Shown piece after piece: positions 1-12,599 of a DNA stretch of 64,000 bases. Both the position numbers and the translations under genes were made by a program. How positions within the stretch are numbered: the stretch's first letter is position 1; every line of letters starts with the position of its first letter. Source of the DNA: Notamacropus eugenii. Taxonomy: Eukaryota > Chordata > Mammalia > Diprotodontia > Macropodidae. The notes below the pieces were generated by a model. That model was not told the DNA's origin. It saw only the letters and a list, made by a program, of their open reading frames with translations, and ran no database searches. The DNA is taken from contig NC_092872.1 of assembly GCF_028372415.1 (NCBI RefSeq), positions 9,740,001-9,804,000 of the forward strand, read 5' to 3'.

Positions 1-619
1 ACATACGAGGTCATATCCTTGATGTCAACATTATCCATGAGGATTCTAATGCTTCATTCACAAACTCTGAAATTCCTTTATCTGACCTTAATTGTTTGTC
101 ATCCCATCTTGGCCCATGCCTTAGGCCTCCTAATACAATAACCTGTTCTCTTTAACTCCACAGCGTCTGCACCGGATACCCTCTCCTCTCTTTCCCATTT
201 GGTGAACAACTCATTTCTACACTATCCTCTCCTCAGGTCCCTTGCCCTGCTTTCCTTCAGCCGATCATGAGTACAAATCCCAATCCTGGATTACCATCTG
301 CCTCTTCCATTCTTATGATATTATTTTTATAAAACCTTACAAGAAATCCTGAATTACCTTGATGTACGGATATCTTACTGTAAAAGAGCCTATAAGGTAG
401 CATTTTGTTCTATAGAATCAAATGGTTTTTCATAATCAACACTAAGTTCAATGAGATATTATTAGATTCTCTATATCTTTCAGGTAATTGTGAGATGGAA
501 AAGTAGTCCCAGAAAGTGTCTTAGTCAGTAAATGCCTAACTTACTTGCCAAATGGAGAGAAGCAGCCGCCTAACTCAAGACTGGGCGAGACTCATTGTGT
601 GATGGCAAAGAATTAGAAC
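1..619. other. Intergenic stretch, no gene seen
   Basis: No ORF or RNA gene stands out. The pyrimidine-rich part (about 60-300) has the texture of an old LINE remnant, but I could not assign it to a family. Confidence 0.3.
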
Positions 620-1150
620 TTGAGGGGATGTCCGTAAATTAGGGAAACAGCTGAACAAATTATGGAATGTGGTTGTGATGGAATACTATTGTACCATAAG
701 AAATGATGAGCAAGATGCTTTCAGAAAAACCTGGAAAGACTTACATGAAACAGATGGAAAGTAAGCAGAGCCAGGAGAATATTGTACATAGTAACAGCAG
801 TATTTTATGATGATCAACTTGGCTATTCTCAGTAATACAATGATCTAAGACAATTCTCAAGAACTTATGATGAAAAAATGCCATCTACCACCAGAGAAAG
901 AACTGATGGAATCCAAATGCAGATCCAAGCATACTTTTTAAAACTTGTTTTTTTTTTTTTTTTTGGAGGGGTGTTTTCTTTCACAACATGACTACTGGAA
1001 GTATTTTTTATAACTGTACATATATAATCTATATCAAATAGCCTGCCTAGGGAAGGAAAGGAGGGAGAGAATTTAGAATTCAATTTTTTTAAATGAATGT
1101 TAAAAATTGTTTTTGCACGTAATTGGAAAAAAAATTTAAAAATAAAAAGA
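620..1150 (+). repeat. L1 3' end (ORF2 C-terminal remnant plus 3' UTR)
   Basis: The text around 655-720 (gtggttgtgatggaatacta, then aaatgatgagcaagatgctt) is the marsupial counterpart of the end of L1 ORF2, in which a MEYY..IRNDE-like peptide is typical. It recurs in this window near 39060 and 56615. An A-rich tail follows the characteristic 3' UTR string near 1060-1150. The copy is 5'-truncated and its frame is broken. Confidence 0.75.
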
Positions 1151-2860
1151 CTGGGCTAGAATATAAACTTGTCTGTAAAATTTTACCCAAAAAAGATAGA
1201 CAGTTATGAACAGGAGTACCTCTTTAAAAAGAGGAAAATAATGAAAGGTAAAATCATTTTGTAAAATCTGGGCAAGACGAACTGAGCAAAGTCTTCCCAA
1301 GTGCATTTAAGACGAAAATGAAAATACTACAGACTTAAGAAAAATGAAAAAGATTTGGGAAAAAGTTTTCCAAGAAGCTATTTTCTTGAAACAAGACAGA
1401 ACTTCAGTCCTCAAGGTGACTAAAGGGAGCCATGATGGGAAAAGCAGCTGGGTTGGAACAAGTATATATACAGAGGAGAGTCATACTGGAGGAGTTATGA
1501 TTCTGAAGACACTGAAGGGCTCATATATAAGCTATCTGAGAGAAAGGAAAATAGCAAAGCTATAGAGAAAAATCTGACTTTATTAATATCGAAAAAAATG
1601 GTCATGAAAGCCTTGAATTACTGACCTACATACCTACTCTACTACTTATACAAAATGTGGATAAGAGTCACCTATATAGTAATCAAGGGCATTCTCAAAG
1701 AGCAAGGAATAGATTTTTACAAACAGTATTTGACAATGGAGCACATTTCTGAAATCTGTTCTCCCCACATCTAGAGAGCACGTCAGATCACGCCCAGCTT
1801 TCCCCTCCTCCATCACAAATTCTAGGAAGGAGTAGTCATTTCCATTTTCCCAGTTACCAGTTCATCCTTGTCAGTAAGAATCAGACCCTGAACATGCTTC
1901 AAAGGTAGAGAAGTCACCCCTAAAATGGGTTCAGAAGTTATTAGCTGCTCTGCTTTTGAGAGGCGATGCTCCTGGTAGATGTGGGGACAGAGTCACCTAC
2001 ACCAACCCATTATGCCATAAGCGGTAAAATCAGTTTTAAATGCCTATGTGCCAAATGCTGGCCCATTTTATTCAGGCACAAATTATTCTCATAATATTAC
2101 AAAGGTGGTAGCCTAATAATTTAAAACTGTTTGCTTTATCTCATTCTGGAGTTGTTGAAGTTATATGTCACTGACTTGTTATGACTTCACATCGTAAGGA
2201 TCTTGTGTTTTTCCTTATTACGTCAATATTCTGGCCTCATTTACAACTTGTAAGCTGTACAGTCAGAGATACAACACTTCGAATTCTCTGGAATTCTACT
2301 GGGAAGGTATAAAAACCCCAGGCTTCCTTTCTTAGTTGGGATGTTTTTTGAAGGGTGATTCCAAACCAGACAGAAATCCTCCTTCCAAGGGCTTGCAACA
2401 TCACTCTAGTCAATGTGAACTCTGTTTGAAATACTACTCTACAAGCTGTCAGCCTCGCTTCTGCATTACCAGTCCTTAATCCATGCTTGCAGTTGTTCTC
2501 ATGATGTCACAGGGGCGGCCTGGGGTTCCCAAAAGCTATGCTGAGAGAATACAAATTCTCTTAGGGCCCACACCAAGCTACAAAAGTGGACCAATAACAG
2601 ACTGCTGGTCCAGCATGGCTATCAGTGCAGAGAAAGCCCCTTTTCCTGTAATGAATTTGTTTTGGAAAAGGGGAAATCACAAAGATGTACTAAGGTAAAG
2701 AGGGGAAACACTCGCTGATAACATCACAGATCATCTCAAGATAAAACTTTCTGATTAAAGCTTAAAAATGAAATTGTGGCAATAAACAGAATATAAGAAA
2801 TGTGAACTTCACCCCATTTCTAACCCTAGGATCTGGTAACTGGAAGGGATGTGAAATATC
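1151..2860. other. Intergenic stretch, nothing recognised
   Basis: Unique-looking AT-rich sequence. The short ORFs at 1344-1565 and 2483-2698 have no recognisable domain, no Kozak support and no splice context. Confidence 0.4.
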
Positions 2861-2865
2861 ACTGC

Positions 2866-3185
2866 ATCATAGACTTAAGAATTAGAAGGAAGCATGAGGT
2901 CATCTAAGCCCAATTCCCCAGCTGACAGAGCAAGAACTAAGTCTAAATTCACAACTAGGTCTCTGGCCTCCAGAATCCTCCACTGACCATCCAACTCCCC
3001 ACACAAGGAAAAATGCATGTCCTGACACACAAAGCCACAAAACAAAATGGATCTGGAGTCCGAGGACCAAGGTTCAAGGCAGGTTATTTATTCTCTTTAA
3101 GCCTCAGTTCCCTCATCTATCAAACGAGGAGGGGAGTGTCTAGATGTCCTTGAATATCTCTTCCAGTTCTAAATTCTAGGATTCT
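2866..3185. repeat. MIR-like CORE-SINE fragments
   Basis: Antisense MIR-type text (attagaaggaagcatgaggt, then cccagctgacagagc) at about 2880-2995 is followed by sense text with the CORE motif (gcctcagttccctcatctat) at about 3102-3121. The copies are diverged. Confidence 0.55.
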
Positions 3186-3458
3186 ATGTTCTTATTACTA
3201 TTTTTTTGCTTGCAGACAGAACCTTTCTCAAACCTCTCTGGAGAACTCCAGTCATTCTAAAACTGCTTCTCATTTTCCAGGAAATCTCCCCCTTCCATCA
3301 AATAGACTCCCAAATCTCATTCCCTCATAGCAAGTTCAAGTGAAAAAACCTGCATACTTGCCCACCTACATCTCTGGTACCTTGCCTAAGGCAGAGAAAG
3401 GTCTGCAGCACTAGTGCCCCCTGGAAAGCCATGGCCAGGGCTAACAGATGGCAGGAGA

Positions 3459-4227
3459 AGGAAGCTTTTATTAAGTGCCTGTTATGTGCTGGGCATGTTG
3501 GACCCTTGGGTTAGGTATAGGGTTACAAAGACAAATATGAACTAGTCCCCACCCTCAACGACTTTACCTTTCACAAGAGGATAGGTATGCACATATCCAG
3601 CTGCATTCAAAATAGATACCACGTACCTGGGGGTGAAGGTGCTGCAAGCTGAGGCTTGAAGGGAAGCAGGGATTCTAAGTAGTGAAGATGAAGGAGGATG
3701 CTGGGCAGAAGCCAGTGCCAAAATATAGAGATGGTTCATGAACTGTTGCTGAAGAGCTGCAGGAAAGAGGCCAGCTCTGCTCAAACTTAGAGTCTGTGAA
3801 AGAGAGCTGCATATATGGCGTCTACTGGCATCAGATGGTAAAGAGCTGGATTACCAAACCGAGGAGTTTATATGTGATCTCAGAAGTAAGAGGGAGCGCA
3901 TTTTTAGAATTGACGTTACTGAGTTTAGGGAGTGACACGGTCACACATGAGCTTCCGTGTTCAGGATGGCTACACGGACCAATGAGGACATCTGCCAAAG
4001 TCCATGCAAGAAGCCCTGATCTGGGGAGGGGCTGAGTGAGTGGAGAGAAGGGGACAAATGTGAGATGATGTGCAGGTACAAACAGCAAGACTTGAAAAAT
4101 AACTAGATATGTGAAACGAGAGAAAGTGGAGAGGCCGAGATGACAGCAAGGCTGCACACGTAGATGATGGCAAGGATGGTGGTGCTCCTGACAGAAATAG
4201 CAAAGTACGGAGGGGCAGGTTTGAGGT
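3459..4227 (-). repeat. L2-type LINE, left segment
   Basis: The motif tattaagtgcctgttatgtg at 3468-3487 is the reverse complement of the L2/MIR 3' tail. The rest runs antisense through the L2 reverse-transcriptase region (for example gggagtgacacggtcacaca at 3929). The element resumes after an L1 insertion at 4228-4415, so it is the older of the two. All reading frames are broken. Confidence 0.65.
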
Positions 4228-4415
4228 GGAAATTAATATTTTATTTTTTCTTCCAATTACATGTAAAAACAATTTTTAACATTCATTTTTGAAAACTCCG
4301 AGTTCCAAATTCTTTCTCTCCCTTCTTCCCTGCCCCCTCACTGAGAAAGCATGCAATTTGATAGAGGTTACATATACATGCGCAGTCATACAGAACATAA
4401 TTCCATACTTTGAGA
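4228..4415 (-). repeat. L1 3' end nested inside L2
   Basis: Reads as the reverse complement of the marsupial L1 3' UTR: ttccaattacatgtaaaaac at 4252-4271, then the purine-rich block in antisense. It splits an L2 element whose text continues on both sides. A clean TSD was not found. Confidence 0.65.
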
Positions 4416-5110
4416 GGGAAACTGAGCTTAGACATGCTGAGTTTGGGATGTTTATGGGATACTCAGTTTAAAATATTCAACAGGTAATATGTGATAGAGG
4501 ACTGGAGTTCAAAAGGAAACTAGGGCAGAATACATAGTACAAAGATCGCAACCCTTAGGAGCTAATGAAGTTGCTAAGTTAAAAAATGCAGACAGGAGAT
4601 TGAGGACACTATTGGGCACGTCCACTGTTAGGGAGTAGGATATCAATGATGACAGGTGAAAGACACTGAAGACAGCAGTGTCACAAACACACAGAGGAGG
4701 AGAAGGTAATGCTAAGCATTACAGCAGATGTGGAGATTCAGAATCCATTGCTGAAGAGAACAGTTTCAGCTGAGATGATGTGAGAAGTCAAAAGGCAAAG
4801 GGTTGAGAAGTGATAGCAAAGTGGAAGCCACAAGTATAGGAAGGTTTTCTAGGAAATTAAATGATAAAGGGAAACACGGATGATAGTCTGAAAAAAAGGG
4901 AGTCTAACAAAGGATTGTAAGGATGAAGGAGACAGGGAAGGAGACAGGAGAGAGGGAGAGATTGAAGGCTACAGAAGAAAAGAGATGACTGTGGGTATGA
5001 TCTGGCAGGAGTGAGGATCATGGCTCTAGGCAGAAGGTTTGTCCCTGGAAAGGAAAAGGGGCTCCTCTTCCTCACCTCCAAGAGATGAAGGAACAGGCAG
5101 AAGGGAATCA
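4416..5110 (-). repeat. L2-type LINE, right segment
   Basis: Continues the antisense L2 ORF2 text from before the nested L1, for example gacatgctgagtttgggatg at 4432 and gcagtgtcacaaacacacag at 4675. No intact frame is left. Confidence 0.6.
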
Positions 5111-5229
5111 CAGAGTGGCTGCACGAAGTCCAATCCCACTTGAAAACTGCTTATTTGAACTAGGATCTACCAAGATGCTGGAGTAAGGACCAGATCATCC
5201 CATTTCTAACAGATTAAAAGAAATGAATT

Positions 5230-5680
5230 TCTCTCATAGACACCAAAATATTGATAGCCATGATTTTTGTAATAGCAAAAACTTGGAGACAAAGCAGATT
5301 GGGGAAGGGCTAAATGGCAGTACACGAAAGAAATGAAAAATTCCTGTGATATCAGAAACAATGATTATGATAAATGAAGAGAAATATGTAGACTGTGACT
5401 GGGAGAAAAATGAAATGATGATCTGGTAAGCAATGTGTATTAACTACAATGTAAACGAAACAACCCCCAACAAACAAGCAGAAATGCTGGAGGGACCAAG
5501 CTTGGCCCCAAAGAAGGCAGAGGAGAATGTCCTTCCCTCCTGTCTTTGTACACGATGTCAGACTGGGCTAACGTGGTGCTGAACTGTTTTTCCTCCTCTT
5601 TTTAATTCGTTGTGAGAAGGGAGCAGAAGGACATACTGGGAAATGTAGGTGATGTGGAAATATGAGCTATTAATAAAGAT
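5230..5680 (+). repeat. Degenerate LINE remnant (L1-like)
   Basis: The order of text (tagcaaaaacttggagacaa at 5273, then ggggaagggctaaatggcag at 5301) matches the layout of an L1 ORF2 end. The downstream part fits other old marsupial L1-type 3' ends. The family was not resolved. Confidence 0.4.
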
Positions 5681-5689
5681 ATTTTAATC

Positions 5690-6355
5690 ACAAAGTTGAA
5701 TTTCTGTCACCTCAAGTATAATAAATGTTAATACATAAATCTGTAGCAAAATAAATGTCATAAAAATGCAAGCACAATGAACTGATCTGACATACTAAAA
5801 AGCTGATTATGTCAAACATCTACCTCAGTCAGCCAACCAATGAATTTAACTGAAGACCTAGCATAACTTCCAGCCCCATGCTACTTACTCTTCAAGATCC
5901 ATGAGGTATGGAAGTCTTTATTGCTACCTTAAAGGAGTTTATGAGTACTGAAAGAATAACACAAGAAAACGTATCGGTCTGAGCTGTGCCACTTGGACAA
6001 ATCACTTGATCTCTCTGTACCAAGTTTCTTAAGGGAGTTGGATTGGGTTAGCAAGTCGTTCTAGAGTTTTATTGGTTAGTAAGTGCCAAATGAGGTGGTA
6101 TTTCTATAGGTACTATGGCACAAGAAAATATCACAGGTGAGAAGCTGGGCCTGAAAGTAGGATTTGGATAGAGAGGTGGAAAAGGAAAAAAGTATTGCCT
6201 GGATCAGGGGAACTGTATCTTAGCAATGAGGTGGCAACACACAAGGCACGCCTACGGGATGGTAAACACACCAGTGTGAATAGAACAAGGGTAATAAAAC
6301 AAGAAGTGGGAGATAAGGTTGGAAAGTGGGTGAGGCCGATAACTAGGAAAGACTT
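5690..6355. other. Intergenic stretch, nothing recognised
   Basis: AT-rich sequence with no recognisable repeat or ORF of interest. Confidence 0.35.
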
Positions 6356-6359
6356 GGCT

Positions 6360-6640
6360 ACTTTGATAGATAGGGATTATCCATGACAATTCCAAAGGAC
6401 TCAAGATGAAAAATGCTATCCACCTACAGAGGGAGAACTGAGGGGCTCTAGGTGCAAACTGAAGCATCCTTTTTTCCTCTGTTTTTCTTGCCCCACAGCT
6501 AACGTGGAAATGTTTTGCATGACTTCGTATGTAGAACAGGTATTATCTTTCCTGCCTTTTCAATGGGAAGAGAGTGGGGGAGGGGTAGAGAGAGGGAAAG
6601 AATTTGGAACTGAAAATAAAAATTTTAAAGGAAGAAAGGA
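6360..6640 (+). repeat. 5'-truncated L1 3' end
   Basis: The text ccaaaggactcaagatgaaa at 6393 and atgctatccacctacagagg at 6413 matches the end of the L1 fragment near 56790-56850. It is followed by the gggaggggtagagagaggga-type 3' UTR and an A-rich end at about 6615-6640. Confidence 0.7.
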
Positions 6641-6644
6641 AGGG

Positions 6645-6800
6645 AAGGTTAGGGTCAGACCGTAGAAGTCCCTCCTGAAGATCAGGTCCAGGTGTCTGGA
6701 CTTTATCCTGTAGGCAATGGAGAGCCATCCAGGGTCTGAGGAGGAGAATAACAAAATGAACGTGGTATTTTAGGTAAATTAATCTGTCCTTGGGGTGTCT
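6645..6800 (-). repeat. L2-type LINE fragment
   Basis: The text ggactttatcctgtaggcaa at 6698 and tggagagccatccagggtct at 6718 is standard antisense L2 ORF2 text. It directly abuts the L1 3' end on its left. Confidence 0.6.
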
Positions 6801-8722
6801 AAGATATGCTGAAGGAACAGTATGGCTTGCCAAGGCCAACGGAGTTAGAGCTATGAGCACCTTCTGGCACTCCATACTCTTATCAGTCGCCAACAATGCA
6901 AATGCATAAAGGAGGGAGTGCAAAACTAGGTAACCAACCAGAGGATGAGACCACCGATCCTACTGCCTCTGAATTAGGAGGTTGTGCTAGCCTCTAGAAG
7001 TCCTTTAAAATTCATAACTCTGACACATTCACTGGGGAACCAGTTAGCAAGGCAGGATGTAAAAAGCTTGGACCCTCACCCCTTCTCTTTGGGGTTGGGC
7101 TGTCCACTGTTTACCTGCAGTGCCACATCTCACGGCTTACGAGGAACTTACAGACTGACCTGGGAGAAGTTCACAAACACCACCTAGTAGGTGACCTACT
7201 GAAACCATAGCAGACCTCTGTATTCTCTCTCCACTTACGGAGGGGCCTGTTTGAATCCCAAGTCCAAGACATGCACTGATCTTATACGTACATTCTGTAA
7301 GACAAAAGTCCTACTCCAGCCTAAAAAACACTATATTAATAATACAACAGATCAAATCAAGGAAGAGAGCGACTACTCTTTTAGCAAACAGCTATAAAGT
7401 TAAGCTTAATGGGTTTGTTAAATTCACTCATTATTTTTAAATGAAATAAGTCAATTAAGGCAGAATAACAAGGAATAAAAACAATTTATTCAAGGAACAA
7501 GAAAACAACACCCAAACACACCATGTTTTTACACGGTGTTATGGAAGGAGAACCTCTGGGCTCCAGGCCCAGACTCACCCCTGACTCATCAGCCTCTCTG
7601 GGCTGCAGCTTCCATTTCTGTAAAATGGGGAGAATGCCTACAGTCTGCCTCCTCCCCAGGACTGTCATAAGGACAGATGTTAAATTTATAAGAGGATTTA
7701 CAGAGAGTTAGAAATAGCCTCAGAGACCACCTACTCCAAGTTCACAGCAGTGCAAGCAGGTTGGATTTAGTGACCTGTCCAAGGTCCCAGAAGAAAGACA
7801 GGATTCAGGTCTTTCAACCCCAATTCCAGTGAGGAGCTTTTCACTGCACCACACTGCCTCTCCTAGTAAGTGAATGTTCACAAAACGGTAAAGCACTATA
7901 CTGATATGACATCAGCATAAATAAAAATGTGAGGGACTTTTTCAAGATTTGATTGGCTCTGTGTTCTCACTGATACAGGCATTCCCACATTTGTGCATAG
8001 GAGGCTCATCTATCTACACTTTCTCATCTCTAATTCTTATCCAATGTTATACACAGACCTTTCTCAGAGAATTCAATCACTAGGGTGACTGAGATCCTCC
8101 CCCAAATCATAGAAACCAACCGGGCGGACATTCAGATGGCCGACCTAACATGTTCTTCTCTCTCACACCATGTGACCTGTCCACCTCTTTCCCTTCATTT
8201 TCTCGCCCTTCCTGCAATATGGGGTGGCCCATGTGCACCCACCATGCATTTCCCTATTACCCTTTGGGTCTTCCTTAGAACTCTGTAGAGAATGTAAGAC
8301 TTGGTGTCAGAAGACAGTTTCAAATCCCAGCTCTCTCTCTTCCTACTTGTGTGATCCGATCTGTACCAAGTCATTTAACCTTGTCAGGTCTCAACTTTCT
8401 TCATCTCTAAAATGTCTCTACAGCATTATCATGAGAACATTTATGTTAAAAGATGGGACACTGTACCAGAGTACAGGAAAACAGGCTAGTTAAAAGTACT
8501 GTACAGCTCCCCCCAAAAAAACCCCAGCCCATCCTCTCCCTCCTACTTAATTGTCAGTTCAACTCACTCATCCAGCTGCAGCATCTGTCCCACATATAGG
8601 TACTGATATAGTAATTCAATGAACTGGCCAACTACTTATCATAGCCTAGACAAAGAGCCTTGTCATTCCACGTTCCTCCTCCTCATTGCTGTCATTTTCC
8701 ATCCATTTAATCTATCTTATAT
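6801..8722. other. Intergenic stretch with two MIR-like fragments
   Basis: MIR-like antisense text occurs at about 7700-7860 and MIR-like sense text at about 8290-8415 (tgtgatccgatctgtaccaa at 8350). The remainder shows no recognised feature. Confidence 0.45.
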
Positions 8723-8795
8723 GGATTGTTAGGTGATGCAGTGGATAGAGCACCAGTGCAGGAGTCAGGAGGACCTGAGTTCATGTGCACATAAG
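8723..8795 (+). repeat. Marsupial tRNA-derived SINE, head only
   Basis: The text gtgatgcagtggatagagca at 8732-8751 followed by gacctgagttcatgtgcaca matches the A-box/B-box head seen in the full copies at 46911 and 54733. The body is missing. Confidence 0.6.
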
Positions 8796-9892
8796 AGCAC
8801 CAAGGATCACCCTGTAGGGGTGGGAGTGGGGAATCTCACCAACAATAAAGAGCCTCTCTTTCAGTTGGGCCTTACACTGGCCAGCCATTCTCCAAGAGAA
8901 GGGCAAATACCTGTGGAGAGCATCCATCTCCATCTTATGTCTCACTTACACCTCATAACCAGAGGACCAATGACAAATGCATCTCTGTGGTTGCATTTTT
9001 ATGATCCTTACAGACACAGAAAATATTCCTAGTTCGGGAACAGCCCTTAAGGCTGAGCTTTGTTCTACCAAGCCAACTGGCCCCTTCCCCTGTTTTGTGT
9101 AATCAACAAGGAACATGCACAATAGGCTTTTCTATTCCCTATACAATTCAGCCAACTATGTATCTGTTAAGATGTGATCTTGTGTAGAAAATCTTTTCCC
9201 AAAGCCTGCCAGTTCTCTTTTTATAAACAGAAGGAACAGTCAATAAAAACCACAAATTTCCAACTCTCCAAGCTGAACCAGGCTTAATTTTAGACTGACA
9301 CATTTTTATTTCCCAGACAGGGGTATAACATGGAGATATCCACACCTCAGTTTGAGCAGTTCATCCAAAACTAAATAAGCTAAGGAAAATCACTGCAGAA
9401 ATCAGAGTTTGAATATAAAACACTATTACATAAAGTTAAAATATAAAAACCTTACCATGAACACTGAAGTGTTAAAGGCACTTGCTAAGGGATCTTCTCA
9501 ACTATTCTCTGCCATGGAAAACTGGAGGAAGTCCAGAGAATTAAAGGCTAGAGGTTATTATTTAGCAGTAAAATACCAACATGCTCATTGCTTTTAAGGA
9601 ATGCGCTGGGATTATATGGTTGAGTAAAGAAAACTCTTTAGTTTCTATCCTGAAAAATCTTTATTCAAGACAAGAAAATAAGCTAAGCTCTCGGAAGACA
9701 CAACTTTAAAATAACCCCTCCACAGATTTACTGACTCACCTAAACCAGAAGTCAGTGAGTCAGCATCCAGGAAGGCAGCTACTAAAATCAACTTCACTGG
9801 GACTCAAAAACCTAAAAGCCAGACCTCCTATTCCACCTGCTGACCCCAGTCTCCTCCGTCCAACTAAACACAAGTCGGTCCCTTATGTTCAG
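8796..9892. other. Intergenic stretch, nothing recognised
   Basis: No convincing ORF or repeat was seen. Confidence 0.35.
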
Positions 9893-10165
9893 GAGGCAGC
9901 TCAGTGATGTGAAAAGAGCATTGGTTATTGACTCAGAAGCCCTGAGCTGGAATCCCAATTCTGGAATTTAGAAGTTTTCTGACCATGGGACACACATTTA
10001 TTTAAATATTGTCTAATGTTTAAAATGTTTAAATGTTTTTTTAAAAATGTCTAAACATTATCATCTGCAAATTGAGATAATGCTCCTACTACTGTGTTAC
10101 AGGGTTGTTGTTAGGAAACCACCTGACAAATCTTAAAGCCACAACAAATGCTATTTGTATTTGTT
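9893..10165 (+). repeat. MIR-like SINE
   Basis: The head (cagctcagtgatgtgaaaag), the CORE-like block near 10060-10085 and a tail ending with aacaaatgctatttgtattt fit a MIR-type SINE with an AT-rich insertion at about 10000-10050. Confidence 0.55.
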
Positions 10166-10777
10166 TACTTTCATGCTAACATTCTCTTTTGTTACAAGGG
10201 GGAAAGAGGAGACAGGTTAAAGGACAGCAACAGGGGAAACTGGTGACTAAAAAGAAATCGTAAAAGTTATGACATAAAAACACAAACTACTAAATGGAAA
10301 CTCAAATGACGTACAAACATACAACCTGAAAGCTAGAAAAAGATCTCAAGAGCTTATCCAACCCAATTCCCTCTATTTTAATTAAGAAACTGAGGTTTCA
10401 AGAGTCGCATGGCTAAATACCGCCAAAGCTAGGAACTAAGACAGAGAGGGTTCTTTCTATTGTAACGCTCCTATTTCAATATATTTAAACTACTACCTTA
10501 GAATCCTTAAAAGATGGGCAAGAAGATACTCAAGAATGAAATATATGTCTAATATATGTTTATACATATTGCAGAGAGAATTGAGAAAATTAAAGGTTAT
10601 GTGCTAATGTTCATATATAAAAATTATCTGAATCTTTATCAAAAAAGCCATAAAATTTTGAAATTAAGAGGTGAGAGCTTCCTAACCTGAGACCCTAATT
10701 GGATAACATCTCCTGGAATACACAGTAAGGCATCTGAAAAAGAATTTCAAGGAGAAAGTAACTGAACCTAAGGGTCT

Positions 10778-10969
10778 CAGGGATGATGAACCTTCAGCCC
10801 AAAGGTCACATGTGGCCTTCCAGGTCCTCAAGTGTAGCCCTTTGACTGAATCCAAACTTTACAAATCCAAACCCTTTTATTAAGGAAGTTTGGATTCAGT
10901 CAAAGGGCTGCACCTGAGGACCTCTAGAGGGCCACATGTGGCCTCAAGGCTGAAGGTTCTTCAATACTG
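10778..10969. mobile_element. Palindromic hAT-like MITE, copy A
   Basis: A near-perfect inverted repeat of about 190 bp. The left arm (ggtcacatgtggccttccag at 10803, then gccctttgactgaatccaaa) is mirrored on the right (tttggattcagtcaaagggc at 10889, then gggccacatgtggcctcaag). It begins CAGGG and ends CTG, as hAT elements do. It encodes no protein and belongs to the same family as the copy at 43447-43647. Flanking 8-bp duplications are not evident. Confidence 0.75.
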
Positions 10970-12480
10970 GTGTAGGTAATTCCTAATTTAAAAATAAGAG
11001 AGCAAAAAGATGTATGATTTCACAATGGATTATTAGAAAATTAGTTATAAAAGAATCAAAGAATTGAAGCCAGAAGGAACCTTTGAAAGAGAAGGCACAG
11101 AAAAGTCCAATGATTTCCCCTGAGATTACACAGCTCATGTAAACATTTTAACATCATATTTCACATCATTAGTCTTTGCTCACCTGTGATTTGTAAAGAT
11201 TGAAACAATCCCCTGTCTGGACCATATCCTCACTGTGAACAGTTTCTTTCCACACACTTGGATCATCTCTGCAGGAATAGGAATTTAGGGCGGTAACCCC
11301 TGGTTTGGCCTGTTTAAAAGCAAACAACTTATCAAAGCGTAGAAACAGAGATCCAAGCCTGGATTACTTTGATCACCAGTGATCAAGTTCCAGCAGTTAC
11401 AAGAGGACGCGAGGGGGATTACCTGAACAGAAATCATCATCAGTGCAACCTCGTACCTGCAGGAAGCTAACAGGACACTATAGCCTTTCCAGAGAGAATG
11501 ATAAATTCTTCTCACTTCACAAGAAGCACCTCAGTGTTAACAGGTATATACTCATAGTGAGTTTTATCTAATAAAACGATTCTCAACCAGTTGTTTCAAA
11601 GCACTGGAAAGCTGATCAATTTCCCCAAATTTTTTCTCCAAGGGTTGAAATCAGAGGCACTGATAAATGACATGACGCACATTCTAGCTCTGATTTTTGG
11701 GGTTTTAGTCTCTGTTCCGAGATTCACTGGCTGTGTGACCTACAAGAACTTCTGAGGGCAAGAGTTCTTTCATTTCTCATCTTTATAACCTCCAGGCCTA
11801 GCACTTAATGTTTGCTGAACTGAATTTCTCCTGGGCCCTATCAGTCTGAATCTCAACTCCTTCATCTGCCTAATACCTATAGTAACCACCTCATCCTCAC
11901 CTGCTCTGCAATGTACAGGATCACACAGAAATCTTGCCCCAGGGTCAAATAGCCAGTATATGCCAGAGGCAGGGCCTGAAACCAGGCCTTCCAGATTCCA
12001 AGGCTGGCTCTTCTATATTCACACTACCTCAAGGGTGTGCAAAATAATGTTAGAGTCCAGGAGGAAAAAACCTTTATGGCTTACAGTCTCACATGGTTGT
12101 TGCAAATAGCTCAGAAAACTATAAAGTGTTAGAAAATAGAAAATATTATCAAATGAATGCACTGGGAAGACAGGAATATTTATAAAACAGAAAGGTTAAA
12201 ATGCAACATTTTTTTTGTTTTCCAGGGTAAGGTTCCAAAGTTTCTTAAGCATTAGTAAAAAGAAAAACAACAAAAAATCCAATATTTTTGTCCTAATGGA
12301 ATTAAATTCAAAAATGACTACACTTGATTTTTTAAATAAGAGAATAAGATGTTTGCACACAAATAACAAACTAAGTTTGGCCACACAAGTAAAGACAAAG
12401 AAAAAGAAATTACTCAAATGGAATACATTTAGAAGAGAAGGTACACTTAGCAAAAGATGATTTAAGTAGTTTTCTCAAAC
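10970..12480. other. Intergenic stretch with weak MIR fragments
   Basis: MIR-like antisense text occurs at about 11045-11135 and 11930-12020. The short ORFs around 11285-11515 and 12196-12460 are AT-rich and unsupported. Confidence 0.4.
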
Positions 12481-12486
12481 TTTTTT

Positions 12487-12504
12487 TGGCCCTCCAAAGG
12501 GCCA
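12487..12504. promoter_or_regulatory. Perfect 7-bp inverted repeat, CCAA loop
   Basis: TGGCCCT and AGGGCCA flank a 4-base loop just upstream of the CpG-rich segment. It could form a small hairpin or bind a dimeric factor. Function unknown. Confidence 0.4.
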
Positions 12505-12510
12505 GTAACA

Positions 12511-12548
12511 GTATTAATCGTATTAATCCCCCGGCAGCCAAAGGATTA
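12511..12548. promoter_or_regulatory. Clustered bicoid-type homeodomain sites
   Basis: A perfect tandem 9-mer, gtattaatc, sits at 12511-12519 and 12520-12528. The second ends in TAATCC (12524-12529). A facing GGATTA lies at 12543-12548, 13 bp away. TAATCC is the established core for OTX/CRX/PITX-type homeodomains. The position, at the edge of a CpG-rich block, suggests an enhancer or promoter; this is inference. Confidence 0.4.
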
Positions 12549-12599
12549 AAAAGCTCCCTCAGGCCAGTCAGCCAGCTTCCAGCAGAGCACTTCGAGAAA

